A model generated the notes under the pieces. It did no database searches. It had not been told where the DNA came from and saw only the letters and a program-made list of their open reading frames with translations. Below are positions 26,102 through 33,827 of a stretch of 64,000 nt of DNA, one piece after another. This DNA comes from Bradyrhizobium guangxiense. Lineage in GTDB: Bacteria; Pseudomonadota; Alphaproteobacteria; Rhizobiales; Xanthobacteraceae. The DNA is taken from the NCBI RefSeq assembly GCF_004114915.1, contig NZ_CP022219.1, forward strand, positions 3,006,501 through 3,070,500, in the 5' to 3' direction. A program made the position numbers and the translations under genes. Position 1 is the stretch's first letter. Each line of letters opens with the position of its first letter.

Positions 26102-26390
26102 CGTTCTTCCCTGCCGCTTTTTTGATTTTACTGCGGTGCACGCAGCTCGCCCTGTCCCCGGACGATCCGGTGCACCGACACTGCAACTATCTTGGGTTAT
26201 TCGGGAGGTGCAGTCCAGCGGCGCAAGCTTTCAACCGCGCTCGCCCTTCGCCCTTGCCGATGAAGTCGATCGAAGAGGACGGCGGATGCTACGCCGCCTG
26301 CAGATGTCGGTTAAAGAACGATACTGCAATTTTTTCGGTCTCGGTGAACTGGCTGACGTTGCTGGCGCTGGAGAGTGGCGATTGAGAAGC

Positions 26391-26422
26391 GATGGGTTTC
26401 GCTTCGCTCTACCCATCCTACG
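26391..26422. repeat. REP-like palindrome
   Basis: GATGGGTTTCGCTTCGCTCT then ACCCATCCTACG forms a stem of GATGGGT with ACCCATC around a GCTTCGC centre. It lies between the tannase and the oxidoreductase, 8 bp after the oxidoreductase stop, so may terminate or stabilise its mRNA. The rest of the 26102-26390 gap shows nothing I can name. Confidence 0.65.
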
Positions 26423-26429
26423 AACCGCA

Positions 26430-27089
26430 TCACGTTCGAAGCAGTGCCGCCATCTCCCTCCAATGATAGATTCTCATCTTCTCCGTTTGATGCCGCGCGG
26501 CTTTGGCGATGGCGTGCGCGATGTCGTTCCCGGTGAGGCCGCGATACCGGTCGGCCGGGCCAACGAGCAGCGGATTGAGCACGCCCCAGACCGCGATGAT
26601 GAGGCGTTCACGCGGGCGGTCCTCCTCGCGCGCGCCGAGGATCATCGACGGCCGGAAAATATGCGTGTGCTCGAAATTGAGCGCGAGAATGTCGCGTTCC
26701 ACTTCGCCCTTGGTCCTGAGATAGAACACGCTGGACGCGGCGTTGGCGCCGACGGCCGTGACCAGAAACACCGATTGCGCGCCGTTCGCTTTGGCGATCT
26801 TGGCCGCGAGCAGCGGATAATCATGATCGATCTTGTAGTACTCGGCCTCGTCGGGCGTGTGCTTGCGCGTCGTCCCGAGCGCGATGAAGATCTCGTCCGC
26901 GACCAATTGCGGCCTGAGTGCGGGCAGGGACGCGAGATCCCCGATCAACACCGTGAGCTTCGGATGGCTCACCGCCAGCGGCTTGCGTGCCACCGCCACC
27001 ACCCGCGAATAGTCGGGACTGTCCAACAGGTCGCGCAGCAAATGCGAGCCGATGAAGCCGGTGGCGCCGAAGACAAGTGCGGTTTTCAT
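26430..27089 (-). CDS. NAD(P)-binding oxidoreductase (atypical SDR)
   Basis: A 219-residue single Rossmann-fold protein of the atypical/extended SDR group. The dinucleotide motif GATGFIGSHL is at residues 8-17, and VFLVTAVGANAASSVFYLRTKGEVE holds the usual Ser-Tyr-xxx-Lys area (FYLRTKGE). FRPSMILG follows. Relatives include YtfG-like and HTATIP2-like proteins. Catalytic function is uncertain; these often bind NADPH as regulators or reduce quinones. Confidence 0.85.
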   Translation of the reverse strand: MKTALVFGATGFIGSHLLRDLLDSPDYSRVVAVARKPLAVSHPKLTVLIGDLASLPALRPQLVADEIFIALGTTRKHTPDEAEYYKIDHDYPLLAAKIAKANGAQSVFLVTAVGANAASSVFYLRTKGEVERDILALNFEHTHIFRPSMILGAREEDRPRERLIIAVWGVLNPLLVGPADRYRGLTGNDIAHAIAKAARHQTEKMRIYHWREMAALLRT

Positions 27090-27173
27090 TCAAGCCACTG
27101 TTTTGCGTTGGAAGACCAAAGCCAAGTTAATGAATGCAGATCAGGAAGCCCAAGGCAATCTGGGTTAGCTCGT

Positions 27174-27262
27174 GGGATGGGTAGAGCACTTGCGAAACCC
27201 ATCATGTTTCGTCGCGCAACAAGGCCAATCGATGGGTTTCGCTTCGCTCTACCCATCCTACG
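27174..27262. repeat. Two REP-like palindromes in tandem
   Basis: 27174-27203 (GGGATGGGTAGAGCACTTGC to AAACCCATC) and 27231-27262 (GATGGGTTTCGCTTCGCTCT to CCTACG) are inverted copies of the family at 24228 and 26391, 27 bp apart. Together they could fold into a long hairpin. Confidence 0.7.
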
Positions 27263-27362
27263 CCCTGCGCCGAGCCCCCGCGCGCTGCTTTTGCGGCCAT
27301 GGTCGGTCCTTCGATGCGATATGGCACTTGAACCCCGCCAGCGCTCGCGCCGACCAAACGCC

Positions 27363-27563
27363 ATGGCCGCATTCCTTGCAGAACTCCTGTTCGATCTCGT
27401 CAGAGCCCTCGTTGGCAGCTGGCTGAGACAGGCTGCGATGGCCATCTGTGCGTGGCTCGATACCAAGATTCACGGCCGCACTGTACGGATTTTCGTCGGC
27501 CTCCTGCTCGGGGCCGCCGCCTTTTTCCTCATTCCTGTCATCTTCGGCCTGCTGGGTCTTTGA
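27363..27563 (+). CDS. Small membrane protein
   Basis: A 66-residue protein with an amphipathic N-terminal half (AAFLAELLFDLVRALVGSWL) and a C-terminal membrane helix (IFVGLLLGAAAFFLIPVIFG). The ATG has no strong ribosome site. Its TGA overlaps the ATG of the next frame (TGATG), which implies coupling. Function unknown. Confidence 0.55.
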   Translation: MAAFLAELLFDLVRALVGSWLRQAAMAICAWLDTKIHGRTVRIFVGLLLGAAAFFLIPVIFGLLGL

Positions 27564-27826
27564 TGCTCTCCGTGAAGACATCCCTCGCCATGGCGTTGGC
27601 CATCGGGGCGCTCATCTCCACGGTGCTTCTCTTTCTTGAGCCGCTGACCGACTTCGCGTTTCTTTGGCTGGAGTGGCCGGGCATCAGCGCAGCGTATTTT
27701 TTCTGAGGAGCGGTCGGAGGACCGACCTTCCTCGGCATCGCCATGTCCTGGGTCGTGAATGCGCTGACCTGCGGTCTGGGTGCTTTCGTCGCTCTCAGCG
27801 CCTTCAAGGTGCTGAGGGACGCATGA
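27563..27826 (+). pseudogene. Small membrane protein gene interrupted by an in-frame TGA
   Basis: The frame opens at 27563, meets TGA at 27704-27706 after 47 codons, and then stays open in the same frame to TGA at 27824-27826. The parts before (LEWPGISAAYFF) and after (GAVGGPTFLGIAMSWVVNAL) the stop read as one membrane protein of 87 residues, so a TGG-to-TGA change at codon 48 is the simplest reading. It could also be a base-call error, or two separate short genes. No selenocysteine machinery is implied. Confidence 0.55.
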
Positions 27827-27907
27827 AGGCTCGACCTTGATTGCGAGCTGATGCCGGATCGGCTGTTTGATCATGCACGGCCAACTCGGCCTGCATCCGC
27901 CACTCCC

Positions 27908-28060
27908 TCACGCCGTCTCCTCGTCACTCTTGGCGACGATCTCGACTTCGAAATAGCCCATGTCGCGCAGCTCGGCGGCCTTCTTCTCGGCCGCCTCCTT
28001 GGTGTCACGCTTCAAGATGATCTGGCCCGCTCCGTCGCGGGCACAAACGAAATAAGGCAT
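27908..28060 (-). CDS. Small soluble hypothetical protein
   Basis: A 50-residue frame from ATG 28060 to TGA 27908 with TGGGAA upstream. The sequence (MPYFVCARDGAGQIILKRDT, then an Ala/Lys/Glu-rich helix and EVEIVAKSDEE) has a beta-hairpin plus helix layout. Similar short proteins are common in Bradyrhizobium. Function unknown. Confidence 0.65.
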   Translation of the reverse strand: MPYFVCARDGAGQIILKRDTKEAAEKKAAELRDMGYFEVEIVAKSDEETA

Positions 28061-28118
28061 CTTCGATTCCCAATTTCGTTTGCATACGCACGGAGCCGGG
28101 TTCCCGCAATTGGACGGC

Positions 28119-28310
28119 TCACTCCTCCAGCCCGGCCTTTTGCCGCATCTTGTCGATCAGCTCCGAGGCCTCGGCCTTGGTCAGCCCGTCCTCGGGCGGG
28201 CTCTCGTGCGCCTGCTCGGCGAGGGTCTTGAGATAGGATTCCTGCGCTCCGGTCATCGGGTCGTCCCCGGAAACCCAGTCCTTGGGGTCCTTCTGGGTGT
28301 TGTCGGCCAT
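28119..28310 (-). CDS. DUF3072 domain-containing protein
   Basis: A 63-residue acidic protein with the DUF3072 core: DPMTGAQESYLKTLAEQA, then LTKAEASELIDKMRQ. The family is small, soluble and uncharacterised, and is typical of general-stress regulons. AAGGAGATG gives a strong ribosome site, and an EcfG-type promoter ends 29 bp upstream of the ATG. Confidence 0.88.
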   Translation of the reverse strand: MADNTQKDPKDWVSGDDPMTGAQESYLKTLAEQAHESPPEDGLTKAEASELIDKMRQKAGLEE

Positions 28311-28338
28311 TGTGCATCTCCTTTTCCGATTTCCGTAG

Positions 28339-28363
28339 AACGTCGGACTCGACTCTTCGTTCC
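28339..28363 (-). promoter_or_regulatory. EcfG-type stress promoter of the DUF3072 gene
   Basis: On the minus strand GGAAC (28363-28359), 16 nt, CGTT (28342-28339). The distance from CGTT to the ATG at 28310 is 28 nt, nearly the same as at the other EcfG-type sites in this window. Confidence 0.72.
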
Positions 28364-28409
28364 GTTTTTGTTCTCATGGGCCATAATCTAAAATTCGCGA
28401 GGCGGAACA

Positions 28410-28643
28410 ATGCCGGACCTGGACTATCTCAGGCGGGAAATCGAACGGATGCGCATCCAGATGGGCAGGCAGAGGAAGGAGATCCTCCAGCTGCAACGGG
28501 CCGGTATCGGCACGGCCTCGGCCGAAGCGCTGCTGTCGCGGATGGAGGCGAAGGTCGAGAGTCTTTGCGCGGAACGCGACGCGCTGAAGGCGGCAGAGCC
28601 GCGCCAGCCCAAGGGCAGGGTGCTCGGCGGGAGGACATGGTGA
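28410..28643 (+). CDS. Small coiled-coil hypothetical protein
   Basis: A 77-residue charged protein that is almost entirely helical, with heptad-like spacing in REIERMRIQMGRQRKEILQL and SRMEAKVESLCAERDALKAA. It overlaps the next frame by 7 bp. The two likely form an operon of uncharacterised small cytoplasmic proteins. Confidence 0.68.
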   Translation: MPDLDYLRREIERMRIQMGRQRKEILQLQRAGIGTASAEALLSRMEAKVESLCAERDALKAAEPRQPKGRVLGGRTW

Positions 28644-28864
28644 GCAGGCGGTGGTTCGACGACGAGCGAGATCTGTCACCCTTCCTGACCGCGCTCGAGG
28701 ACGTTCGCCGACGCGCGACGCGGGAAGGGTGGTGCTATGCCCACGTCCAGGCCATCATCGTCGCCATCGACCAGTACGCGGAAGCCGCGACCGGCAACCG
28801 TGAGTATTTCCTCAACAAGCCGGTCTCGATTGGTGACAGTCGGAAGGCCGGGGATGTTCGGTGA
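28637..28864 (+). CDS. Small hypothetical protein, coupled to the upstream coiled-coil gene
   Basis: A 75-residue soluble protein beginning MVSRRWFDDERDLSPFLTAL, with GGGAGGAC before the ATG, which lies inside the previous gene. The middle (YAHVQAIIVAIDQYAEAATG) is helical and the end, NREYFLNKPVSIG, is distinctive. Function unknown. Confidence 0.68.
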   Translation: MVSRRWFDDERDLSPFLTALEDVRRRATREGWCYAHVQAIIVAIDQYAEAATGNREYFLNKPVSIGDSRKAGDVR

Positions 28865-28988
28865 TGGGCCGTCGGCATTGCCGCCGAACCTCGGCGCTGC
28901 CGGCGCGACCAATTCTTATGCTTCAGCGCTGCTCAGCGCGATCATGGATATCATGACCGGCTCTGCAGTCTTCGTGCTGGGACACTGA
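28854..28988 (+). CDS. Possible 44-residue protein
   Basis: A short frame overlapping the end of the previous gene by 11 bp, starting MFGDGPSALPPNLG and ending in a weak hydrophobic stretch. It has GGCCGGGG upstream but no family resemblance. It may be chance, and is listed because it fills the gap before the next gene. Confidence 0.3.
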   Translation: MFGDGPSALPPNLGAAGATNSYASALLSAIMDIMTGSAVFVLGH

Positions 28989-29000
28989 CGAGGGAGCGTC

Positions 29001-29381
29001 GTGAAGACGATCACATTGCTCGCCGTGGCGGCGATGCTGCTGCTGGAGCTCTTCGGCCCGACCGCGAGCGTCGGTGGCTCGATGACCTTCATGCTGGTCT
29101 TTGTCGCCGTGATGCTGGCGGTCGCGATCCATGAGGCCTGGTCGAACCGGCGCGGCGCGATCGGATGGACGGTGAATATCTTCGCGTCAGTCGTTGGCGG
29201 CTTGACCGCGATTGCCCACATCGGAATGGCCATGGAGACGATCCTCCCGTATCTCAATTTCGAGGGCTCGCTCGCCTCGTCGCAGCATCCGTTGAAATAC
29301 GTCGTGGTCGCAACAATCGCGATCTTGATGGTGCTAGGATCATGGATCCCGCTCGGGATCGTGAACCGGCTGCGGGACTAG
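29001..29381 (+). CDS. Hypothetical membrane protein
   Basis: A 126-residue protein with about four hydrophobic helices (LLAVAAMLLLELF, FMLVFVAVMLAVAI, VNIFASVVGGLTAIAHIGM, VVVATIAILMVLGSWIPLG). The GTG start is supported by GAGGGAGCGTC. Function unknown. Confidence 0.72.
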   Translation: MKTITLLAVAAMLLLELFGPTASVGGSMTFMLVFVAVMLAVAIHEAWSNRRGAIGWTVNIFASVVGGLTAIAHIGMAMETILPYLNFEGSLASSQHPLKYVVVATIAILMVLGSWIPLGIVNRLRD

Positions 29382-29497
29382 CTAGCTGCCACCTGAGGGA
29401 CGAGGCGGCCTAAACACGAGATGGCCGCGCCGTTCCATGGGAAGCAACGCGGCCGAAAGTGAGCCGTGCAGAAGGCTTGGCCTATTTAAGGCTTGGC

Positions 29498-29770
29498 TTA
29501 TTTCATGTTGCTGCGAGCCTTCGTGCCGCCCTGGTCGCTGCCCGGGCCGGAGCCGCCCTGACCGGAGGCATCGGGCTTCATCATTCCGCCCTTGCTCATG
29601 CCGTCATTGCTCATGCCGGTGGTGCCGTGGGTCGTCGAACCCTTGCCGGTGCCGGTCATGCCGGGCTTTTGCATGTTGTTGGACTGTGGGGCAGGACCGG
29701 TCTGGTTCTGCGCAAAGGCCGAGCCGCACATGAGACCGAGCGCGGCGGTGGCAATCATCAACTTCCTCAT
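29498..29770 (-). CDS. Small exported Met/Gly/Ser-rich protein
   Basis: A 90-residue protein with a clear signal peptide cut after AFA (about residue 20). The mature part is low-complexity and Met-rich (NNMQKPGMTG, GMSNDGMSKGGMMKPD), similar in style to the MXKDX protein at 57444. Such proteins are often metal- or stress-related in annotation, without proof. An EcfG-type promoter ends 30 bp upstream of the ATG. Confidence 0.72.
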   Translation of the reverse strand: MRKLMIATAALGLMCGSAFAQNQTGPAPQSNNMQKPGMTGTGKGSTTHGTTGMSNDGMSKGGMMKPDASGQGGSGPGSDQGGTKARSNMK

Positions 29771-29799
29771 CGCAAACTCCTGGTTGGTTGCGCAAAGCC

Positions 29800-29824
29800 A
29801 ACGGGAGCGTGGAAGGCATGTTCC
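29800..29824 (-). promoter_or_regulatory. EcfG-type stress promoter of the Met-rich exported protein gene
   Basis: On the minus strand GGAAC (29824-29820), 16 nt, CGTT (29803-29800), 29 nt before the ATG at 29770. Confidence 0.72.
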
Positions 29825-29942
29825 GAGATGGGGCGTTCAGGAGGACGATATTCTTGGAGCAGGTTCCAACGCGAGCGCAACGCGATGAGAATGGAGCGTC
29901 ATCGCGCCGCGGGGCGTTGTGAGATTTAGCTTAGGTTCAGGC

Positions 29943-30245
29943 TTAGGCCGCCATCCGTTGTGCGACCGGGGCCGTCAGCAGCTTGAGCGCTTGTGCATGT
30001 TGCAGGTCGGGGACCGCAACGGCCGTATGGCTGTAGACCGCATGGCTCCGCGATCTTGCAATCTCGTCCAGGATCTGGCCGCCCTTGATGACGTGCAGGC
30101 CCATGCCCTCGGCGGTGGGGAAGATGGCCAGCACGACGTCGTAGGCCGCGATGACGGCTCTGAGCGCTTCGGCCTTGTCTTCGGCGAGTTCAACGAAGAC
30201 ACGAACATCGGCTGCGAGTTCACGCAGCTCGTCAAAATCCAGCAC
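29943..30245 (-). CDS. Hypothetical 100-residue protein
   Basis: A soluble alpha/beta protein beginning VLDFDELRELAADVRVFVEL with GTG at 30245 (GGAG upstream); TTG at 30266 is an alternative start. Later sequence (YDVVLAIFPTAEGMGLHVIKGG) gives alternating strands and helices. I cannot assign a family. Confidence 0.6.
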   Translation of the reverse strand: MLDFDELRELAADVRVFVELAEDKAEALRAVIAAYDVVLAIFPTAEGMGLHVIKGGQILDEIARSRSHAVYSHTAVAVPDLQHAQALKLLTAPVAQRMAA

Positions 30246-30454
30246 TGTGGGGATACTCCAACGCAACGAGACTGCATGGAGCTTGGCGGCGTTGGGTTAC
30301 TGAAGTGTCAACAAGGCGCGCGAAGACACAAGTTTCACGACGAGGTGACTCCGAGCATTTTCGGTTCTGATTGAATCAGAACCGAAGCTCTAGATTCTTG
30401 TCTTGACGCGTTTTCTTCACGCGAACCGGTGTCCACTTCGCTCGAAAACGCTCC

Positions 30455-30571
30455 AGAGCGCGATGAGATCCAGATGAATCGTCATCGCGATTCAGGTCGT
30501 TGTTTGCGCATGATCTTTCCGGAAAACCGCTTCGCACTTTGCGCTAACGCGGCCCTCCGGGTCCGGATCAT
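30455..30571 (+). repeat. Bradyrhizobium-type dispersed repeat, long copy
   Basis: The right part, 30513-30571, is identical over 59 nt to the reverse complement of 36931-36989. The left part (GAGCGCGATGAGATCC, then GATGAATCGTCATCGCG) resembles 63425-63460 and the stretch after 38594. It contains internal palindromes and no gene. It lies 4 bp after the stop of the minus-strand gene at 30575. Confidence 0.8.
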
Positions 30572-30574
30572 TCC

Positions 30575-31066
30575 TTAGCGCTTTGCTTCGTCCTTGCGAA
30601 GCCGGGCCTCCGCCGCCTCGTCCACGAGATTCAGGGCGAGGCCGTCGTAGCTCAGCTTGAACCCGCGCCCGACGATCCATGTCCATCCATCCCGGCCCTT
30701 GATGGCTTGCGCATTGAATTGCTCGGAGATCGATTGGACGGCAGCTTCCTGCGATCCCGGCTTGTTCAGCGTCGCGCTGACGCGCCAGATCGGATGCCTG
30801 GCGTCGGCCGCGTCGCTGTCGACCGAGACCTTGGCGCCGTTGATGTCGCATTCGAGGGTGAACGAGCCGGGGCCGGGGCGGCAGAGATAATGGCGTTGAC
30901 TGATGAGCTTGCTGGTCTCGTCGAATGTCATGCCGGGTGAGAAGCCGAAGATGTCGGACTTCTTGACGAGGGCGAGGGACGCCGGCTTCAGGAAGCTCGG
31001 CTGGATCGCAACGAGGGCTGCGACGGCGACGACGATCAAACCTGCGACGACGATAGCGACCTTCAT
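30575..31066 (-). CDS. Hypothetical single-pass membrane or exported protein
   Basis: A 163-residue protein with one N-terminal hydrophobic helix (VAIVVAGLIVVAVAALVAI) acting as signal-anchor, followed by a soluble domain (DIFGFSPGMTFDETSKLI, LECDINGAKVSV). GGGGAG precedes ATG 31066. Two Cys in the mature part could form a disulfide. No family recognised. Confidence 0.7.
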   Translation of the reverse strand: MKVAIVVAGLIVVAVAALVAIQPSFLKPASLALVKKSDIFGFSPGMTFDETSKLISQRHYLCRPGPGSFTLECDINGAKVSVDSDAADARHPIWRVSATLNKPGSQEAAVQSISEQFNAQAIKGRDGWTWIVGRGFKLSYDGLALNLVDEAAEARLRKDEAKR

Positions 31067-31416
31067 GAGCTCCCCGCGAGAAATCATTTCGGGGCTTATA
31101 GCAGCCGCGGGCGTTCTGCCAGGTACGCAAAAGCGAAACCCCGCCTGGGGGAAGCGGGGCTCTCTGGTGGGGTGAAGCTTAGGGACTTCATTGATAAGAC
31201 GCGCCAGCCGCGAAATGGTTCAAACGAAATTGCAAGCCCTTACAGCGTCTTTCACAGGAAGTCGGGAACCCCGCAGAAGCCCTGCTTGCGTTTTCGGCCT
31301 CGATGGGTTCTAAGCCCCGTCACTTCATGGCCTCTGGCATGACATCGGCAGCGCGTCCCCCCGCGCTTCAGGCCGCGGGCACAGCAGATGCTCGCGCGCA
31401 CAAAAGGAATTCAGAC
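31067..31416. other. Intergenic region upstream of the HU gene
   Basis: A weak hairpin, CCCCGC (31139-31144) with GCGGGG (31154-31159), is the only structure I can point to. The region should hold the promoter of the HU gene, but I cannot identify the -35 and -10 elements with confidence. Confidence 0.4.
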
Positions 31417-31713
31417 ATGGCGAAGATGACGAAAACCCAATTGATTGATGCAATTGCCGAGGGCACGCAGCTTTCGAAGAACGACGTGAAGTCGGTGATC
31501 GAGTACATGGCGACGGTCGGCTACAAGGAGCTCAACGAGTCCGGCGAGTTCGTCATCCCTGGCTTCGTGAAGATGTCGGTCGTGAACAAGCCGGCGACCG
31601 AGGCCCGCATGGGCATCAATCCCTTCACCAAGGAGCCGATGCAGTTTGCGGCCAAGCCCGCGAGCAAGTCGGTGAAGGCCTCGCCGCTGAAGGTGGCCAA
31701 GGACGCGGTCTGA
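31417..31713 (+). CDS. HU-family DNA-binding protein
   Basis: A 98-residue member of the HU/IHF histone-like family that bends and compacts DNA as a dimer. N-terminal helices (TKTQLIDAIAEGTQLSKNDVKSVIE read as TKTQLIDAIAEGTQL and KNDVKSVIEYM) and the beta-arm region (EFVIPGFVKMSVVNKPATEA, GINPFTKEPM) are clear. The C-terminal tail is Lys/Ala-rich. AAAAGGAATT precedes the ATG, which is preferred over upstream starts. Confidence 0.93.
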   Translation: MAKMTKTQLIDAIAEGTQLSKNDVKSVIEYMATVGYKELNESGEFVIPGFVKMSVVNKPATEARMGINPFTKEPMQFAAKPASKSVKASPLKVAKDAV

Positions 31714-31763
31714 GGCGCCGGCGACCTGGTTGCGACTGGCACTCTCGCAAGACGGCGCAACGA

Positions 31764-31940
31764 TCAAGGGCTGAAGATAAGGTGGTGCTCGGCAACCGCG
31801 ATGCCGAACATCACCACGACGATCAGGACAAGCCACAGAGAGCGCCGGTCGGCCTGTCCGGGCGCGCTCTGCGGCTTTCCGCAAGCCGGGCAGACCGCAA
31901 GTCCGATCGGGATGTCGGTCTCACAGAACTCGCAGATCAT
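31764..31940 (-). CDS. Small zinc-ribbon membrane protein
   Basis: A 58-residue protein with two CxxC knuckles (CEFC near residue 3 and CPAC near 18) that would bind zinc, then a C-terminal membrane helix (WLVLIVVVMFGIAVAE). TTGAGG lies before the ATG at 31940. Such tail-anchored zinc ribbons are widespread and uncharacterised. It is convergent with the HU gene. Confidence 0.7.
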   Translation of the reverse strand: MICEFCETDIPIGLAVCPACGKPQSAPGQADRRSLWLVLIVVVMFGIAVAEHHLIFSP

Positions 31941-32021
31941 CGGCGCCTCAAGGTGAACGGCGCGGTGCGCGCCTCGGCAGCCGCCGCATCGTGCGATGGG
32001 CAGCACCATTCGGCCGGTCAA

Positions 32022-32399
32022 TGCGACAAAGCGAAAGTTCGTTCCCGAGCGCCACGACCTGCTGCGTCGGCCGCCAGCTGCGGCCGCAAAAGAAAACCCC
32101 CGCGCTTTCGCACGGGGTTCTTCTGGCCGGCGGCGTTGGGATTTCAGCGCCTGGCCGCCAGCCGTAGTGCTAACTTAAAGTTGAAAATTCAAAAAGCAAC
32201 AGCGCCGCGGCGACGGAGTATGATCGTCGATCGCGGCGCTGCCATATGACTGGGCGCTGAAATCCCCAGCTTCCATGGGTGCGCGCTACGCCGAAAAGGT
32301 TCAACGACATGCAGGGGAAATTGCGCGAGGGGACTGGACTTTTTGTTCTTATTTTGTTCTAGTGTGCCTACCTTGGTTGGATCGCTTGGGAGGTGACCC
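32022..32399. other. Non-coding stretch with hairpins and an SOS box
   Basis: It holds a hairpin at about 32094-32118 (AACCCC paired with GGGGTT) and a 14-bp inverted repeat, GGGATTTCAGCGCC at 32138-32151 and its complement at 32253-32266. A 17-bp match of the second arm occurs at 37902-37918. The LexA box is listed separately. No gene is seen. Confidence 0.5.
32345..32359 (+). promoter_or_regulatory. LexA (SOS) box of alphaproteobacterial type
   Basis: GTTC (32345-32348), 7 nt, GTTC (32356-32359) is an exact match to the alphaproteobacterial LexA operator GTTC-N7-GTTC. It lies 40 bp upstream of the start of a 45-residue gene with a strong ribosome site. Confidence 0.7.
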
Positions 32400-32537
32400 A
32401 TGACCGTCGAAAAACAGCGCGAAGTGATCAGGCTGTGGAACGAGCTCAGGAAGCTCGGGGGCCCGGCCGCAGAAGAAGTCCGCATTCAGATCCTGGAATG
32501 TTTCTCGAAAGAGGAGAAAGCGAAGCGAGCGGCTTGA
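32400..32537 (+). CDS. 45-residue protein, likely SOS-controlled
   Basis: ATG at 32400 follows GGGAGGTGACCC, an excellent ribosome site. The product is a charged helical protein (MTVEKQREVIRLWNELRKLG, ending FSKEEKAKRAA) without membrane segment. The LexA box 40 bp upstream suggests induction by DNA damage. Function unknown; a small helical protein in the SOS regulon could be a checkpoint or nucleoid regulator, but that is speculation. Confidence 0.7.
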   Translation: MTVEKQREVIRLWNELRKLGGPAAEEVRIQILECFSKEEKAKRAA

Positions 32538-32731
32538 TCCGCGCCGGCGGACGCCACACGAGATCCGCCACCGGCAAGCGCTGCCTCCGTCAGGTGGTCC
32601 GCGCTTGAACGGGCAGTTTTTGGAGCAGCGTGCACGGGGGGCGGCAACATGCCCGATTTGAAGTTCGCCTTGGTGGGCGTCGTGGTGCGCCCCGCGAACA
32701 TTCGCCGCCAAGGCTCGAGCGTGGACATGTG

Positions 32732-32756
32732 GGAACGAAAACATGCCGTCGGCGTT
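32732..32756 (+). promoter_or_regulatory. EcfG-type promoter match, poorly placed
   Basis: GGAAC (32732-32736), 16 nt, CGTT (32753-32756). The consensus match is exact, but the ATG of the zinc-ribbon frame is only 8 nt after CGTT. The transcript would be nearly leaderless or the match is chance. Confidence 0.35.
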
Positions 32757-32764
32757 CGGCCTGC

Positions 32765-32953
32765 ATGACGTGCCCCCGATGCGCAAAGCCGATGACGGCG
32801 AATTCCGCCAACAGTTTTCGATGCGAACCTTGCCGCGAGATCGTCATCGTGTTCGCGGGCGTATCGAAATTCCTGTCGCCGACGATCGCGCCGACGCCGA
32901 CGATGGATCCCGCCGCAACAGAGATCGCTTCGCACGCTTTCATCGATCGTTAG
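32765..32953 (+). CDS. Small zinc-ribbon-like protein
   Basis: A 62-residue frame with CPRC at residues 3-6 and CEPC at about 20-23, a probable single zinc site (MTCPRCAKPMTANSANSFRC). The remaining sequence is not distinctive. No good ribosome site is seen. Similar short CxxC proteins are frequent in Bradyrhizobium, which supports the call. Confidence 0.55.
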   Translation: MTCPRCAKPMTANSANSFRCEPCREIVIVFAGVSKFLSPTIAPTPTMDPAATEIASHAFIDR

Positions 32954-32966
32954 GAATCGCTTCGCG

Positions 32967-33015
32967 CTGATTTTTGCGACTCCGATTCGTTCTTCGAGAA
33001 CGAAAGGGAGTCGGA
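32967..33015 (+). repeat. Stop-associated hairpin repeat, copy 1
   Basis: CTGATTTTTGCGACTCCGAT leads into TTCGTTCTTCGAGAACGAA and a closing GAGTCGGA, so the unit is a nested palindrome (TCCGA...TCGGA outside, TTCGTTCT...AGAACGAA inside). It begins 13 bp after the stop at 32953. Related copies lie at 33350 and 61225. Confidence 0.7.
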
Positions 33016-33349
33016 TGCAGAACGGCTGCGCCCGCGGGGCGGTGCTGCGACCACGCGTGCCAGAACGAGACAGCGTGAGGTCTCGCACAGTCCCCGCCGC
33101 GTCTGCTTCGTAAAGAGTGAGGCGAGGGAGAGCGACATGGACGCGTGCTGGTTACTCGCCGAGATCGCAAAAGTGTTCTGGTAAGGCCGGCATCCGCGCT
33201 TGCGCACAGGCAGGCCGTCGGTGCCGCAAATGCCGCTTGTGGGCCTCGACGCCTCCTGACGCACCGTCTTGTGATGCGCCGTTTTCCGATGCGCCATGAT
33301 CTTATCGTCGTGTGTGCGACCCGCACGTTTTGTTAAGACCTGCTCCGCG

Positions 33350-33395
33350 CCGATTTCTTCGATTCCGATTCGTTCTTCGAGAACGAAATGCTGTC
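33350..33395 (+). repeat. Stop-associated hairpin repeat, copy 2
   Basis: Shares CCGATTCGTTCTTCGAGAAC plus GAA with copy 1, with different outer arms (CTTCGATTCC and a complementary CTGTCGAAG). Confidence 0.65.
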
Positions 33396-33629
33396 GAAGC
33401 TGGAACAAAGCCGGTCGGCAAAGCCGTGTCGCAACCCCGGCTTCGTGCGATATGACATGCGGCTCGCCGCGATCGAAGGCGCTCGGCAAACTCCTAACGA
33501 TCCTTTGCGCGAAAGCCGATAACCCTATTCGGTTAGGTTAAAAGCCCAATCGCGTTGCGCTTTGCGCTGCGTGGGATAGGTGTCTGGCAAAGACAAGCAA
33601 GAAACGACTTTGCCAAGAAGCAATTTGTC

Positions 33630-33827
33630 ATGACACCTTTTTCGCAGCCGTTCTTTTTCCAAGGCGACCGGCACACCTACCGGCGTGTCGCCATCGTCGG
33701 CACGCTGTTCTGTCTCGCTTTCGTGACGATCAGCTTCTCGCTGCGGCCGCAGGCTGACGATAGCCGCGTTGCGGTCAAGGCGGACCGGTTGGTACGCACG
33801 GCGGGCCAGCCGGCGCGCGCCAATTAA
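33630..33827 (+). CDS. Small membrane protein
   Basis: A 65-residue protein with a soluble start (MTPFSQPFFFQGDRHTYRR), one membrane helix (VAIVGTLFCLAFVTISFSL) and a polar tail. Its stop overlaps the stop of a convergent small gene by a few bases. Function unknown. Confidence 0.68.
   Translation: MTPFSQPFFFQGDRHTYRRVAIVGTLFCLAFVTISFSLRPQADDSRVAVKADRLVRTAGQPARAN

Larger units (their letters stand above)
32954..33629. other. Gene-free stretch with two hairpin repeats
   Basis: Apart from the repeats at 32967 and 33350 I see no supported gene. A 15-codon frame at 33138 (GAGGCGAGGGAGAGCGAC upstream) is too short to claim. The middle, about 33180-33330, may be a decayed gene since repeat copy 2 again follows a TTAAG, like the stop-linked copies elsewhere. 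Confidence 0.4.

Noticed and set aside
27704..27706. Selenocysteine decoding of the in-frame TGA
   Set aside because: No SECIS-like hairpin was found after the codon and the simplest replacement is Trp (TGG).
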